From Thermoflexus hugenholtzii JAD2 (GTDB lineage Bacteria > Chloroflexota > Dehalococcoidia > SHYB01), in contig CAMAVV010000004.1 in assembly GCA_945861815.1 (NCBI GenBank), positions 1-22,046 of the forward strand: 22,046 bases of DNA. Direction: 5' to 3'. Each line of letters begins with the position of its first letter. Positions within the stretch are counted from its first letter, which is position 1. The position numbers were made by a program, and so were the translations under genes. Below the pieces are notes generated by a model, which made no database searches, had not been told where the DNA came from, and saw nothing but the letters and a program-made list of their open reading frames with translations. Positions 14,968 to 22,046 of the stretch are shown here, piece after piece.

Positions 14968-17900
14968 ATGGCGATCGGCAAACAGGATGTGAACGGCACG
15001 CTCTATAGTCCCCGGTACGAGCGGGACGCATGCGGCGTCGGCTTCGTCGCCGATGTCACAGGCCACCGCAGCCATAGCATCCTGGAGAAGGCCAACCAGT
15101 GCGTCTGCAACGTCACGCACCGGGGCGCTATCAGCGGCGACGCCAAGACCGGCGATGGCGCAGGCATCACCACGCAGATCCCCCACAAGCTCATGCAGCG
15201 CGAGATCGCCAAGCTGGGCCACCGCGCGCCTGACGGCAAAGATATCGCCGTCGGCATGGTCTTCCTTCCCGGGCAGAACGCCGATGCGGCACGGAAGTCG
15301 AAGGAGATTATCGAAGCGGCGGTGAAAGAGCAAGGCATCCATATCTTCGGCTGGCGCACCGTGCCCACCGACCGCGCGGCCCTTGGGCAGATGGCCCTGG
15401 AGAGCGAGCCGGACATCCAGCAGCTCCTCATGGGCAGGCACGGCGGCTCCGAAGAGAAGTTCGGGCGCGCCCTCTTCCTCGCCCGCCGCGTCGCCGAAAA
15501 GCGCGCCGCCGAGCTTGGCCTGAAGGACCTCTATTTCCCATCCTTTTCCGATAAGACCATCGTCTACAAGGCCTTGCTTGTCGCGCCACAGCTCGCCCAC
15601 TACTACCGCGACCTAGAGGACAAGGACTACGAAACGGCCCTGGCCCTCTATCACCAGCGCTACAGCACCAACACCTTCCCCAACTGGTACCTGGCCCAGC
15701 CCTTCCGCTACCTGGCCCACAACGGCGAGATCAATACGCTTCAGGGCAACACCAACTGGATGCGCGCCCGCGAGCCGGAGCTCCACAGCAAGGTCTGGGG
15801 CAGCGACTTGAAGAAACTCCTCCCCATCATCTGGGAGGACGGCAGCGATTCGGCGATGCTCGATAACGCCGCCGAGCTTCTCGCCCTCTCTGGCCGCGAC
15901 CTGCTCCACACCATGATGATGCTCGTCCCGGAGCCATGGGAAAACATGCCCCACATGGAGCCGCTGTGGAAGGAGTTCTACGAGTATCACGCCTCCATCA
16001 CCGAGCCCTGGGACGGCCCTGCGGCCCTCGCCTTCATGGACGGCGTTGTCGCCGGCGCATGCCTCGACCGCAACGGCCTCCGCCCCGCGCGCTTCAAGGT
16101 CACGGACGACAACATCGTCGTCATGGGCTCCGAGGTCGGCGTCGTGGAGATGGACGACGCCCACATCGTGGAGAAGGGACGCCTTGGCCCCGGCGAGATG
16201 ATCGCCGTGGACACGGGCCGGAAGCGCATCCTCCGCAACCGGGAGATCAAGAACAAGTACGCCTCCCGCGAAGCATATGGCAAGTGGGTGCAGAAGCACC
16301 TCTACCGCCTGGGCCACGTGGAGCCGAACGACCACAGCAAGCCCGAGAGCAGCAACGGCCACATGGACCTTTTCCAGCGCCAGCGCATCTTCGGCTACAC
16401 CCTGGAGGACATGTCCTTCGTCATCAAGGCCATGGTGCTGGACGGCAAAGAGCCCGTCTTCTCCATGGGTGACGACACGCCCCTCGCCGTCCTGGCATTT
16501 AAGCCGCGCCTCCTCTATACCTATTTCAAACAGCGCTTCGCCCAGGTCACCAACCCGCCCATCGACGCTCTGCGCGAAGAGCTGGTCATGTCGCTGAACA
16601 GCTACCTTGGCCCGCGCCACAGCCTCCTGGAGGAGACGCCGGAGCACGCCCACCTCATCCATCTCACCACGCCTCTGCTCTCCAACGAAGAGCTGAACGC
16701 GCTGAAGCAGGTCAAGGACAAGGTCTTCAAGCACGCCACGCTCCCCTGTCTCTTCCCCGCAGGCGATGGCCCCGAAGCCCTCGACAAGGCCGTGACCGCT
16801 CTTTGCGATGCTGCGGTGAAGGCCATCGAGCAGGGCGCATCGATTCTTATCTTGACCGACCGCGGCGTCGATTCTGCTCATGCCCCCATCCCGATGCTCC
16901 TGGCTGTCGGCGCGGTGCACCAGCACCTCATCCGCGCCGGGAAACGCATGCGCGCCAGCATCGTCGCCGAATCGGCGGAGCCTCGCGACGTCCATCACTT
17001 CGCCGCACTCCTTGGCTATGGCGCGAACGCCCTCAATCCCTATCTCGGCTTCGAGATCATCGGCGAGCTCATCGAGGGGGGCGAGATCCCGGACATGGAC
17101 CACCATGCGGCGCAGAAGAACTTCCGCAAGGCCATCGACAACGGCATCCTGAAGATCATGTCGAAGATGGGCATCTCCACCGTCACCAGCTACCAGGGCG
17201 CGCAGATATTCGAAGCCATCGGCGTCTCGCCTGCCCTCATCGAGCGGTGCTTCACCGGCACCACCTCGGCCATCGGCGGCATCACGATGACGGAGATCGC
17301 CGAAGACGCCCTGGCTCGCCACACACGCGCCTTCCAGCCTGCCGTGGGCAAGAAGCTCGAAGACTTCGGCTACTACCGCTTTCGCAAGGACGGCGAAGCG
17401 CATCTGAACAACCCCTTGATGGTCAAGCTGATGCACTCCGCCGTGACCACGGGCAAGTTCGAGGACTTCAAGGCCTTTTCGCAGCTTGTGGACGGGCGCG
17501 AGGCGATGACCATCCGCGACCTGCTGGAGTTCAAGTCCGGCGTCTCTATCCCCATTGACGAAGTGGAGCCTGTCGAGAACATCATCAGGCGCTTCATCAG
17601 CAGCGCCATGTCCCTGGGCGCCCTCAGCCCCGAGGCCCACACGACACTCTCCAAGGCGATGAACCTCATCGGCGGCAAGAGCAACACCGGCGAAGGCGGC
17701 GACGACCCCACGCGCTACTGGCCCACCGCCAACGGCGAATCGGCGCGTAGCGCCATCAAGCAGGTGGCCTCCGGCCGCTTCGGCGTCACCGCCGAATACC
17801 TGGCCTCCGCCGACGAGCTTGAGATCAAGATGGCCCAAGGCTCCAAGCCCGGCGAAGGCGGACAGCTCCCCGGCCATAAGGTCGTCGACCACATCGCCAG

Positions 17901-19500
17901 ACTGCGCCACGCGGTGCCCGGCATCCAGCTCATCTCGCCGCCGCCGCACCACGATATCTATAGCATCGAAGACCTGGCCCAGCTCATCTACGACCTGAAG
18001 CAGGCGAACCCCCGCGCGCGCATCAACGTGAAGCTCGTCTCCGAATCGGGCGTCGGCACCATTGCCGCAGGCGTCGCCAAGGGCTATGCCGATAACATCC
18101 TCATCAGCGGCGATTCCGGCGGCACGGGCGCATCGCCCCTCAGCTCCATCAAGAACGCCGGCGTCCCATGGGAGATCGGCCTCGCCGAGACCCAGCAGAC
18201 CCTTGTCATGAACGACCTGCGCGGGCGCGTCCGCCTCAAGACGGACGGCGGCATCCGCACCGGCCGCGACGTCGTCATCGCCGCGATGCTGGGGGCAGAG
18301 GACATCGGCTTCGGCACAGGGGCCCTTATCGCCATCGGCTGCAAGATGGCGCGCCAGTGCCACCTCAACACCTGCCCCGTCGGCGTGGCGACCCAGAAGG
18401 AAGAGCTCCGCAAGAAGTTCTTCGGCACCCCTGCCATGGCCGGCAACTACTTCCGCTTCGTCGCCATGGAAGTCCGCGAGATCCTCTCCAGCCTCGGTTA
18501 TCGCAGCCTCGACGAGGTCATCGGCCGCACCGACCTCCTCCAGCGTCGCCAGGTGAATAACCCCCGCGCCCACCTGGTCGACTTGAGCAAGCTCTTGGCC
18601 GACCCCGACCCGTCGAAGTCGAAGCCGCGCCGCTGCAACACCAAGCGCAACGAGCGCCCCGGCGACGTGCCCCTGGACAACCAGATCCTCCAGGACGCCA
18701 GCGCCGCCATCGAGGGCAAAGGGCCAGTGAAGCTAGAGTACAAGATTCGGAACGTCAACCGCGCCGTCGGCACAAAGCTTGCTGGCGAGCTGGCCTATCG
18801 CTTCCACACCTCTAACCTGCCGCACCTGGCCGCCGAGATCACCTTCAAAGGCAGCGCGGGCCAGAGCTTCGGCGCATTCTGCATCGGCGGCATGCGCCTC
18901 ATCCTCGAAGGCGAGGCGAACGACTACGTGGGCAAGGGCATGGCCGGCGGCGAAATCATCATCCGCCCGCCGAAGAACATCTCCTTCGTCCCCAGCGAGA
19001 ACATCATCATGGGCAACACCGTCCTCTACGGCGCGACGGGCGGCTTCCTCTTCGCGGCTGGCCGCGCCGGCGAGCGCTTCGCCGTCCGCAACAGCGGCGC
19101 GACCGCCGTCGTCGAAGGCGTAGGCGACCACTGTTGTGAATATATGACGGCGGGACTCGTCGTCGTCCTTGGCGAGACGGGGCGCAACTTCGGCGCGGGC
19201 ATGACCAACGGCCAGGCCTACGTCCTCGACCAGGCCGAGACCTTCCTCCACCGCTACAACAGCGAGCTCGTCTCCCACTCCCGCGTCTCGGATATCGAGG
19301 ACGCCGGCGCGCTTCGCTCCCTCATCCAGCGCCACCTGGACTATACGGGCAGCCCCAAGGCTAGGGAAATCCTGGACAACTGGGAGCGCTACCTGCCCAT
19401 GTTCTGGAAGGTCACGCCCATCGCCACCAAGCTCAACAAAGAGCGCGAGAAGGCCCCCGGCCCCGACCCAGACGCCGCCCCCGCCGCCAAAGTGAGATAA
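14968..19500 (+). CDS. gltB: Glutamate synthase, large (alpha) subunit
   Basis: Transfers the amide of glutamine to 2-oxoglutarate to give two glutamates. At 1510 residues it has full family length. Domains in order: glutamine amidotransferase class II starting at the nucleophile Cys22 (DACGVGFVA), with a 21-residue propeptide expected to be cleaved; the central domain; the FMN-binding synthase barrel with ESGVGTIAAGVAKGYAD and ISGDSGGTGASP; the 3Fe-4S cysteines Cys1125, Cys1131 and Cys1136; and the C-terminal GXGXG beta-helix. GGAG lies 7 nt before the ATG. No small subunit (gltD) is adjacent, so the electron donor may be ferredoxin or a distant GltD. It is co-transcribed with glnA. Confidence 0.96.
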   Translation: MAIGKQDVNGTLYSPRYERDACGVGFVADVTGHRSHSILEKANQCVCNVTHRGAISGDAKTGDGAGITTQIPHKLMQREIAKLGHRAPDGKDIAVGMVFLPGQNADAARKSKEIIEAAVKEQGIHIFGWRTVPTDRAALGQMALESEPDIQQLLMGRHGGSEEKFGRALFLARRVAEKRAAELGLKDLYFPSFSDKTIVYKALLVAPQLAHYYRDLEDKDYETALALYHQRYSTNTFPNWYLAQPFRYLAHNGEINTLQGNTNWMRAREPELHSKVWGSDLKKLLPIIWEDGSDSAMLDNAAELLALSGRDLLHTMMMLVPEPWENMPHMEPLWKEFYEYHASITEPWDGPAALAFMDGVVAGACLDRNGLRPARFKVTDDNIVVMGSEVGVVEMDDAHIVEKGRLGPGEMIAVDTGRKRILRNREIKNKYASREAYGKWVQKHLYRLGHVEPNDHSKPESSNGHMDLFQRQRIFGYTLEDMSFVIKAMVLDGKEPVFSMGDDTPLAVLAFKPRLLYTYFKQRFAQVTNPPIDALREELVMSLNSYLGPRHSLLEETPEHAHLIHLTTPLLSNEELNALKQVKDKVFKHATLPCLFPAGDGPEALDKAVTALCDAAVKAIEQGASILILTDRGVDSAHAPIPMLLAVGAVHQHLIRAGKRMRASIVAESAEPRDVHHFAALLGYGANALNPYLGFEIIGELIEGGEIPDMDHHAAQKNFRKAIDNGILKIMSKMGISTVTSYQGAQIFEAIGVSPALIERCFTGTTSAIGGITMTEIAEDALARHTRAFQPAVGKKLEDFGYYRFRKDGEAHLNNPLMVKLMHSAVTTGKFEDFKAFSQLVDGREAMTIRDLLEFKSGVSIPIDEVEPVENIIRRFISSAMSLGALSPEAHTTLSKAMNLIGGKSNTGEGGDDPTRYWPTANGESARSAIKQVASGRFGVTAEYLASADELEIKMAQGSKPGEGGQLPGHKVVDHIARLRHAVPGIQLISPPPHHDIYSIEDLAQLIYDLKQANPRARINVKLVSESGVGTIAAGVAKGYADNILISGDSGGTGASPLSSIKNAGVPWEIGLAETQQTLVMNDLRGRVRLKTDGGIRTGRDVVIAAMLGAEDIGFGTGALIAIGCKMARQCHLNTCPVGVATQKEELRKKFFGTPAMAGNYFRFVAMEVREILSSLGYRSLDEVIGRTDLLQRRQVNNPRAHLVDLSKLLADPDPSKSKPRRCNTKRNERPGDVPLDNQILQDASAAIEGKGPVKLEYKIRNVNRAVGTKLAGELAYRFHTSNLPHLAAEITFKGSAGQSFGAFCIGGMRLILEGEANDYVGKGMAGGEIIIRPPKNISFVPSENIIMGNTVLYGATGGFLFAAGRAGERFAVRNSGATAVVEGVGDHCCEYMTAGLVVVLGETGRNFGAGMTNGQAYVLDQAETFLHRYNSELVSHSRVSDIEDAGALRSLIQRHLDYTGSPKAREILDNWERYLPMFWKVTPIATKLNKEREKAPGPDPDAAPAAKVR

Positions 19501-19545
19501 TCGCTCGACACCCTCCCCCGAGTAGCGAACGCTCGTGGATGCTTG

Positions 19546-19660
19546 AGTGGCCCGCTGTCCAAGCCGCAACAGCAGTGGGTTACGCGGCCACTGAAAGCCG
19601 AGTCCTACGCTGAACTCATACACTCGCCTCTCCGTTCAGCACGTTCAGCGGCTTCAGTGG
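19546..19660 (+). repeat. Nested inverted repeats downstream of gltB
   Basis: AGTGGCC (19546-19552) pairs with GGCCACT (19586-19592). CCACTGAAAGCCG (19588-19600) pairs with CGGCTTCAGTGG (19649-19660) with one bulged A. Inside that, GCTGAAC (19609-19615) pairs perfectly with GTTCAGC (19634-19640). The first and second pairings compete for the same bases. It may serve as the 3' end structure of the glnA-gltB message; no T-run is evident. I checked for integron attC cores and did not find them. Confidence 0.5.
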
Positions 19661-19681
19661 ATAAACTCGTCTGCCATCCGC

Positions 19682-19706
19682 TTGACACGAACATATGTTC
19701 TATATT
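19682..19706 (+). promoter_or_regulatory. Candidate SOS (LexA) box within a promoter
   Basis: GAACATATGTTC (19689-19700) is a perfect 12-bp palindrome. With flanks, 19688-19701 matches the Gram-positive LexA consensus CGAACRNRYGTTYC at 13 of 14 positions. It is immediately preceded by a perfect TTGACA (19682-19687) and followed by TATATT (19701-19706). The 13-bp spacing is short; TATTAA at 19703-19708 would give 15 bp. An operator placed between -35 and -10 is the expected position for repression. No protein gene follows, only the structured region. That this lineage's LexA uses this motif is an assumption. Confidence 0.55.
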
Positions 19707-19709
19707 AAC

Positions 19710-20735
19710 ATGAGTGTGTAAGCCTATGCCAGGACAAAGGAGACGTGGAAACACAATGATCAACGCGTGGTTCGTGTGCCTCCCTCTGCCTTTGGCTGTG
19801 ACGCGGACGGCCCTCGAGCAAAACGGTGCGCGCGGCGGTAGCCTTCCAGCTCCACTCTTTGGAACGTGCGCCCTCCCGCTTCTAGAGCGGGCAGGGGACA
19901 AAACTTGCCGCCAAGGTCTCGGAGTCATGCACGGGCCATCTACGGGTGGCCCGGCGCAATGGGCGGCCGCCAATGCGCGCGTCGTGACGGACACGGAGGT
20001 TGGCTGGTGGTTGGCGCGACATCGTCTCGTAAGCCCGGCGCAGGGCTTCGCCCGGCGGACCCTTTCGACAGCGATGGAGGGCTCGTCCTTCCTTCAGCGG
20101 AAACGGTTCGCCCCGTGGCGCTGCGACGGCGGAGAGGCAACGTCGCCCGAAAGGGGCTTCTTTGCTTCCAGTGCGCCCGCCGAACCAAACACTCCTCCCT
20201 GCTCCCATCAGGACATCGCCTCCTGGCCGGGATTACGGATCCTTCCTCGGAAGGATGCATGGAGGTCTCCACCCCAGTAATGGGGTATAACCCGTAGGGG
20301 CGCAGGGCATGCGCCCCAGGTGGGGTAAACCATCTTCCTCCTCGCGCCCCTCTCCCCGAGCCGAAAGGCCAGGACGGGTGGGGGGCTGCGAGCAAACCCG
20401 AAGCTAGCGGTGCCGGCCGCCTCGACCCTCCGTAGCCATTCGGAGACTTGGCGGAACGCATCGGCGGGTGAGGACGGCGGTTCACCCCACACAACATGAT
20501 GTGCTCCGGTCCCGCACCGGAGTGCCGTCCGCGTCACAGTTCTCGTTCCTCGTCCCTCAACATACGGCGACTCCCATCCCCGATGTTTCTCCTTCGGAGG
20601 ACTCCGTGTGTGTCTTCACCCCGCGTGTGTCGTCACTCCGCATGCCGCACCGGGGCCCCACCGGAGCGTTCGCCCTCCTTGTCCCTCTCACAGTCTTTCC
20701 GTAGAAGGACGCCCTGGAGATGGACAAGGGTGAGG
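19710..20735 (+). ncRNA. Candidate large structured noncoding RNA, possibly SOS-controlled
   Basis: About 1 kb without a credible protein. Long-range helices: 19796-19811 with 20524-20539 (16 perfect pairs, closing about 710 nt); nested inside, 19908-19920 with 20443-20454 (12 pairs, one bulged G); then 20008-20016 with 20178-20187 (9 pairs, one bulge). Local hairpins include 19871-19896; 19933-19952 with a cUACGg loop; 20145-20155 with a GAAA loop; 20239-20256; 20271-20286 with a GTAA loop; 20297-20317; 20360-20369 with a GAAA loop; 20466-20487; 20504-20522; and 20677-20729 (12 pairs around an inner 7-bp hairpin). GNRA and UNCG loops read correctly on the plus strand, the same direction as the upstream promoter. 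Ends are approximate and no known RNA family is recognised. A decayed mobile element is the main alternative. Confidence 0.4.
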
Positions 20736-20773
20736 TCTCTCAATCCACAACGGACAAAAGGTCAAACTCCGGG

Positions 20774-20788
20774 GTGCTCCCAGAGCAC
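20774..20788 (-). terminator. Hairpin after the cupin gene
   Basis: GTGCTC (20774-20779) and GAGCAC (20783-20788) form a perfect 6-bp stem with a 3-nt loop, 5 nt past the stop of the minus-strand cupin gene. The following minus-strand bases end in a short T-run only after about 15 nt, so it is a weak terminator at best. It could also stop plus-strand transcription coming from the structured region. Confidence 0.4.
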
Positions 20789-20792
20789 AGCG

Positions 20793-21164
20793 CTACTTCG
20801 GCTTGGCGTAGTTACCAAAGCCGGTGATGTCAATAATCACACACCGCTGGTTGCCTACGATCCAAGCGTCGTGGCCCGGCGCCACATACATAGCATCCCC
20901 AGGGCCAACTTCTGCCTCGGTGCCATCCTTCATGCGAACGCGCATCCGCCCCTCGAGCACAACACCGGTATGCTCCGCCTCGCAGAACTCCGTCTTGGCG
21001 ATGGGCTTGATATGTTTGGACCACTGCCAGCCAGGCTCGAAGATGCCGCGCCCAATGGTGGTATTTCCCACCTTGACGATCTGCGCCTTCCCTTTCCCGT
21101 CCGGGAACGATCGTGTCTCGTCTGGTTTATCCAGCGCTTTGCTCATCAGCTTAACCTTTGCCAT
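20793..21164 (-). CDS. Small cupin-domain protein
   Basis: A single-domain cupin of 123 residues, a beta-barrel fold used by many small metalloenzymes and binding proteins. The first cupin motif is seen as EAEHTGVVLEGRMRV and the second as GPGDAMYVAPGHDAWIVGN. The first motif keeps one histidine (EHTG) where classical members have H-x-H, so the metal site may be incomplete or different. The ATG at 21164 is preferred because GGGGGAG lies 6 nt upstream; the ATG at 21179 would place that site inside the coding sequence. Function is unknown; there is no signal peptide. It is divergent from the SCP2-like gene and faces the structured intergenic region. Confidence 0.8.
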   Translation of the reverse strand: MAKVKLMSKALDKPDETRSFPDGKGKAQIVKVGNTTIGRGIFEPGWQWSKHIKPIAKTEFCEAEHTGVVLEGRMRVRMKDGTEAEVGPGDAMYVAPGHDAWIVGNQRCVIIDITGFGNYAKPK

Positions 21165-21193
21165 CTTTTTCTCCCCCATAGTAAAGTGTCCGC

Positions 21194-21222
21194 ACTATAG
21201 TCGTGGACTCCAGCGTCCGCAA
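21194..21222 (-). promoter_or_regulatory. Probable cupin promoter
   Basis: On the minus strand TTGCGG (21222-21217), 17-bp spacer, TATAGT (21199-21194, 5 of 6 to consensus). The start point would be near 21187, about 23 nt before the chosen ATG. Confidence 0.5.
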
Positions 21223-21326
21223 GCTGCGATAGGTACGGATATGGGCGCAGCGGCAGGGCGGCGAACTGGAGGTTGATTCCCTCGCCCTCGCTCCCTGCTC
21301 CCTGTACCTCCTACCCCCTCCTCCCG

Positions 21327-21355
21327 TTGACGCCTCTCCCGACCCGTGCCATCAT
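21327..21355 (+). promoter_or_regulatory. Probable promoter of the SCP2-like gene
   Basis: TTGACG (21327-21332, 5 of 6), 17-bp spacer, CATCAT (21350-21355, 4 of 6). It would start transcription about 55 nt before the GTG at 21417. Confidence 0.4.
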
Positions 21356-21416
21356 CATGTGACCCTGCGGCCCGGCCCGCGCTACCCTGGGGAAACCGCG
21401 CGCCAAAGGAGGCGCT

Positions 21417-21881
21417 GTGACACAGCAAACCGCCGTCGTGGACTTTCCCTCCCTCGAATTCATGCAGGCCCTCGCCAAGGCCGTCAACGGCAACCCGACC
21501 TTCCGCGCCCTGGGCACCATGGACCTGGCCCTGGGCATCCGTGTCACCACCGACGCCAGGTACAAGAAGACGCACCTCTTCACCTTTCTCTTCGACGGCT
21601 ATACCTGCGACCAGGTGGCCGAAGCCTCCCACGGCTCAGTCCCCGACCTCGACTTCGTCGTCGAAGGGACCTACGGCGCCTGGAAGGAGATGTTCCAGAA
21701 CATCCAGGCCAACGGCCGCGCCGACACTAAGCACACCCTCAACCACCTGACCATGCTCGACGACCCCATGCGCGCCGTCGGCCCCGACCAGACGCGCATC
21801 GACAAGCTCTATCGCTACAACTACGGCATCCAGAGCTTCTTGCACGAAGCGGCGAAGATCCCGACAAGATATGTTGGATAG
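21417..21881 (+). CDS. SCP2 sterol-binding-like protein
   Basis: A 154-residue soluble protein. The order of segments is that of stand-alone SCP2-like proteins: an N-terminal helix (FMQALAKAVNGNPTFRALG), alternating strands (MDLALGIRVTT, HLFTFLFDGYTCDQV), the LDFVVEGTYGAWKEMFQNIQ stretch, and C-terminal helices. These proteins bind lipids or hydrophobic ligands; in bacteria their partners are mostly unknown. The GTG at 21417 is supported by AAAGGAGG (21405-21412) 4 nt upstream. It is divergent from the cupin gene and followed within 10 nt by a composite palindromic repeat. The family assignment is by overall pattern, so less certain than the enzymes. Confidence 0.6.
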   Translation: MTQQTAVVDFPSLEFMQALAKAVNGNPTFRALGTMDLALGIRVTTDARYKKTHLFTFLFDGYTCDQVAEASHGSVPDLDFVVEGTYGAWKEMFQNIQANGRADTKHTLNHLTMLDDPMRAVGPDQTRIDKLYRYNYGIQSFLHEAAKIPTRYVG

Positions 21882-21888
21882 TTTTTTC

Positions 21889-22040
21889 GACCTAACCCCC
21901 TGCCCCTTCCCTGAGAAGGAAGGGGTGATTGCTCCCTCTCCCAGAATCCGAGTCATCGGATTCGGCAGGGAGAGGGACAAAGGGAGAGGTCAAACAAAAT
22001 CGTCACTCCCTTCGCAGGGGAGGGATAAGAGGGAGAGGTC
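21889..22040. repeat. Composite palindromic repeat (MITE/REP-like), copy 2
   Basis: Begins GACCTAACCCCC and ends GGGAGAGGTC, the same ends as copy 1 (684-804) in opposite orientation. The left module has CCCCTTCC (21903-21910) pairing with GGAAGGGG (21918-21925) around the same 7-nt loop as copy 1. The right module matches the 9294-9333 repeat. Between them is an extra nested hairpin: TCCCTCTCCC (21933-21942) with GGGAGAGGGA (21968-21977) enclosing GAATCCGA (21944-21951) with TCGGATTC (21956-21963). An internal AGGTC end occurs at 21991. It lies 8 nt after the SCP2-like stop and is followed by TTTTT, so it may act as a terminator. Confidence 0.75.
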
Positions 22041-22046
22041 TTTTTG

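Noticed and set aside
15613..18573. Long antisense open frame of 986 codons opposite gltB
   Set aside because: It is a shadow of codon bias in GC-rich coding DNA; the plus-strand frame encodes a complete glutamate synthase with all active-site residues.
19546..19660. Integron attC site
   Set aside because: Inverted repeats are present, but the core R' and R'' sequences do not fit and no integrase or cassette gene is near.
20085..20120. Possible group II intron domain V (ACGGTTC-like segment near 20103)
   Set aside because: The matching 5' half and the 34-nt hairpin geometry of domain V are missing, there is no GTGCG-type 5' end and no intron-encoded reverse transcriptase.
19714..20280. Open frame of 188 codons on the plus strand after the SOS box, with AAAGGAG near its start
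   Set aside because: Composition is rich in Pro, Arg, Ser and Ala with no recognisable fold or motif, and overlapping frames on both strands are equally open, as expected from GC-rich DNA. The ribosome-like site is about 13 nt from the nearest ATG. The RNA-structure reading explains more.
19940..20537. Overlapping minus-strand open frames (20208-20537 and 19940-20497)
   Set aside because: They oppose the promoter, lack ribosome sites and show no family motif; they traverse hairpins where both strands are constrained by base pairing.

Overview
The window looks like about 22 kb of a GC-rich bacterial chromosome with dense, ordinary gene packing. The combination of housekeeping genes with a run of COG2159-type amidohydrolases and zinc alcohol dehydrogenases, a GSI-alpha glutamine synthetase joined to a glutamate synthase, and many short GC-rich palindromic repeats between genes would suit an uncultured Chloroflexota lineage (Dehalococcoidia/SAR202-like). 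That placement is my inference from gene content; no marker phylogeny was run.

Layout. Positions 1-2734 (minus strand) hold a translation cluster: prfA (RF1), prmC (RF methyltransferase, 4-bp overlap with prfA) and rsmI (16S rRNA methyltransferase, cut by the window edge), with a palindromic repeat element between prmC and rsmI. Positions 2954-9291 (plus strand) hold a catabolic-looking block: three paralogous metal-dependent amidohydrolases followed by two tandem medium-chain zinc alcohol dehydrogenases. hisS (minus) converges on this block, with a palindromic repeat between the two stop codons. folC and hisS are divergent from overlapping promoters. fabF follows folC and may be translated from a leaderless mRNA. 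glnA and gltB then form a nitrogen-assimilation pair behind a near-consensus sigma-70 promoter and a structured leader of about 125 nt; no gltD is present nearby. The window ends with a small cupin gene (minus), an SCP2-like gene (plus) and a large composite palindromic repeat.

The most unusual part is 19501-20792, about 1.3 kb without a credible protein gene. It contains a palindrome matching the Gram-positive LexA (SOS) box in 13 of 14 positions, sitting in a promoter-like sequence. Downstream are about 1,000 bp full of hairpins, several capped by GNRA or UNCG tetraloops when read on the plus strand. At least three long-range helices are possible, including a perfect 16-bp closing helix that spans about 740 nt. 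I read this as a candidate large structured noncoding RNA under possible SOS control. It needs comparative and transcript evidence before it can be called real.

Working together: prfA/prmC/rsmI serve translation termination and ribosome modification. The amidohydrolase/dehydrogenase block probably degrades a carboxylated or cyclic organic substrate, but the substrate cannot be told from sequence. glnA/gltB carry out GS-GOGAT ammonium assimilation.
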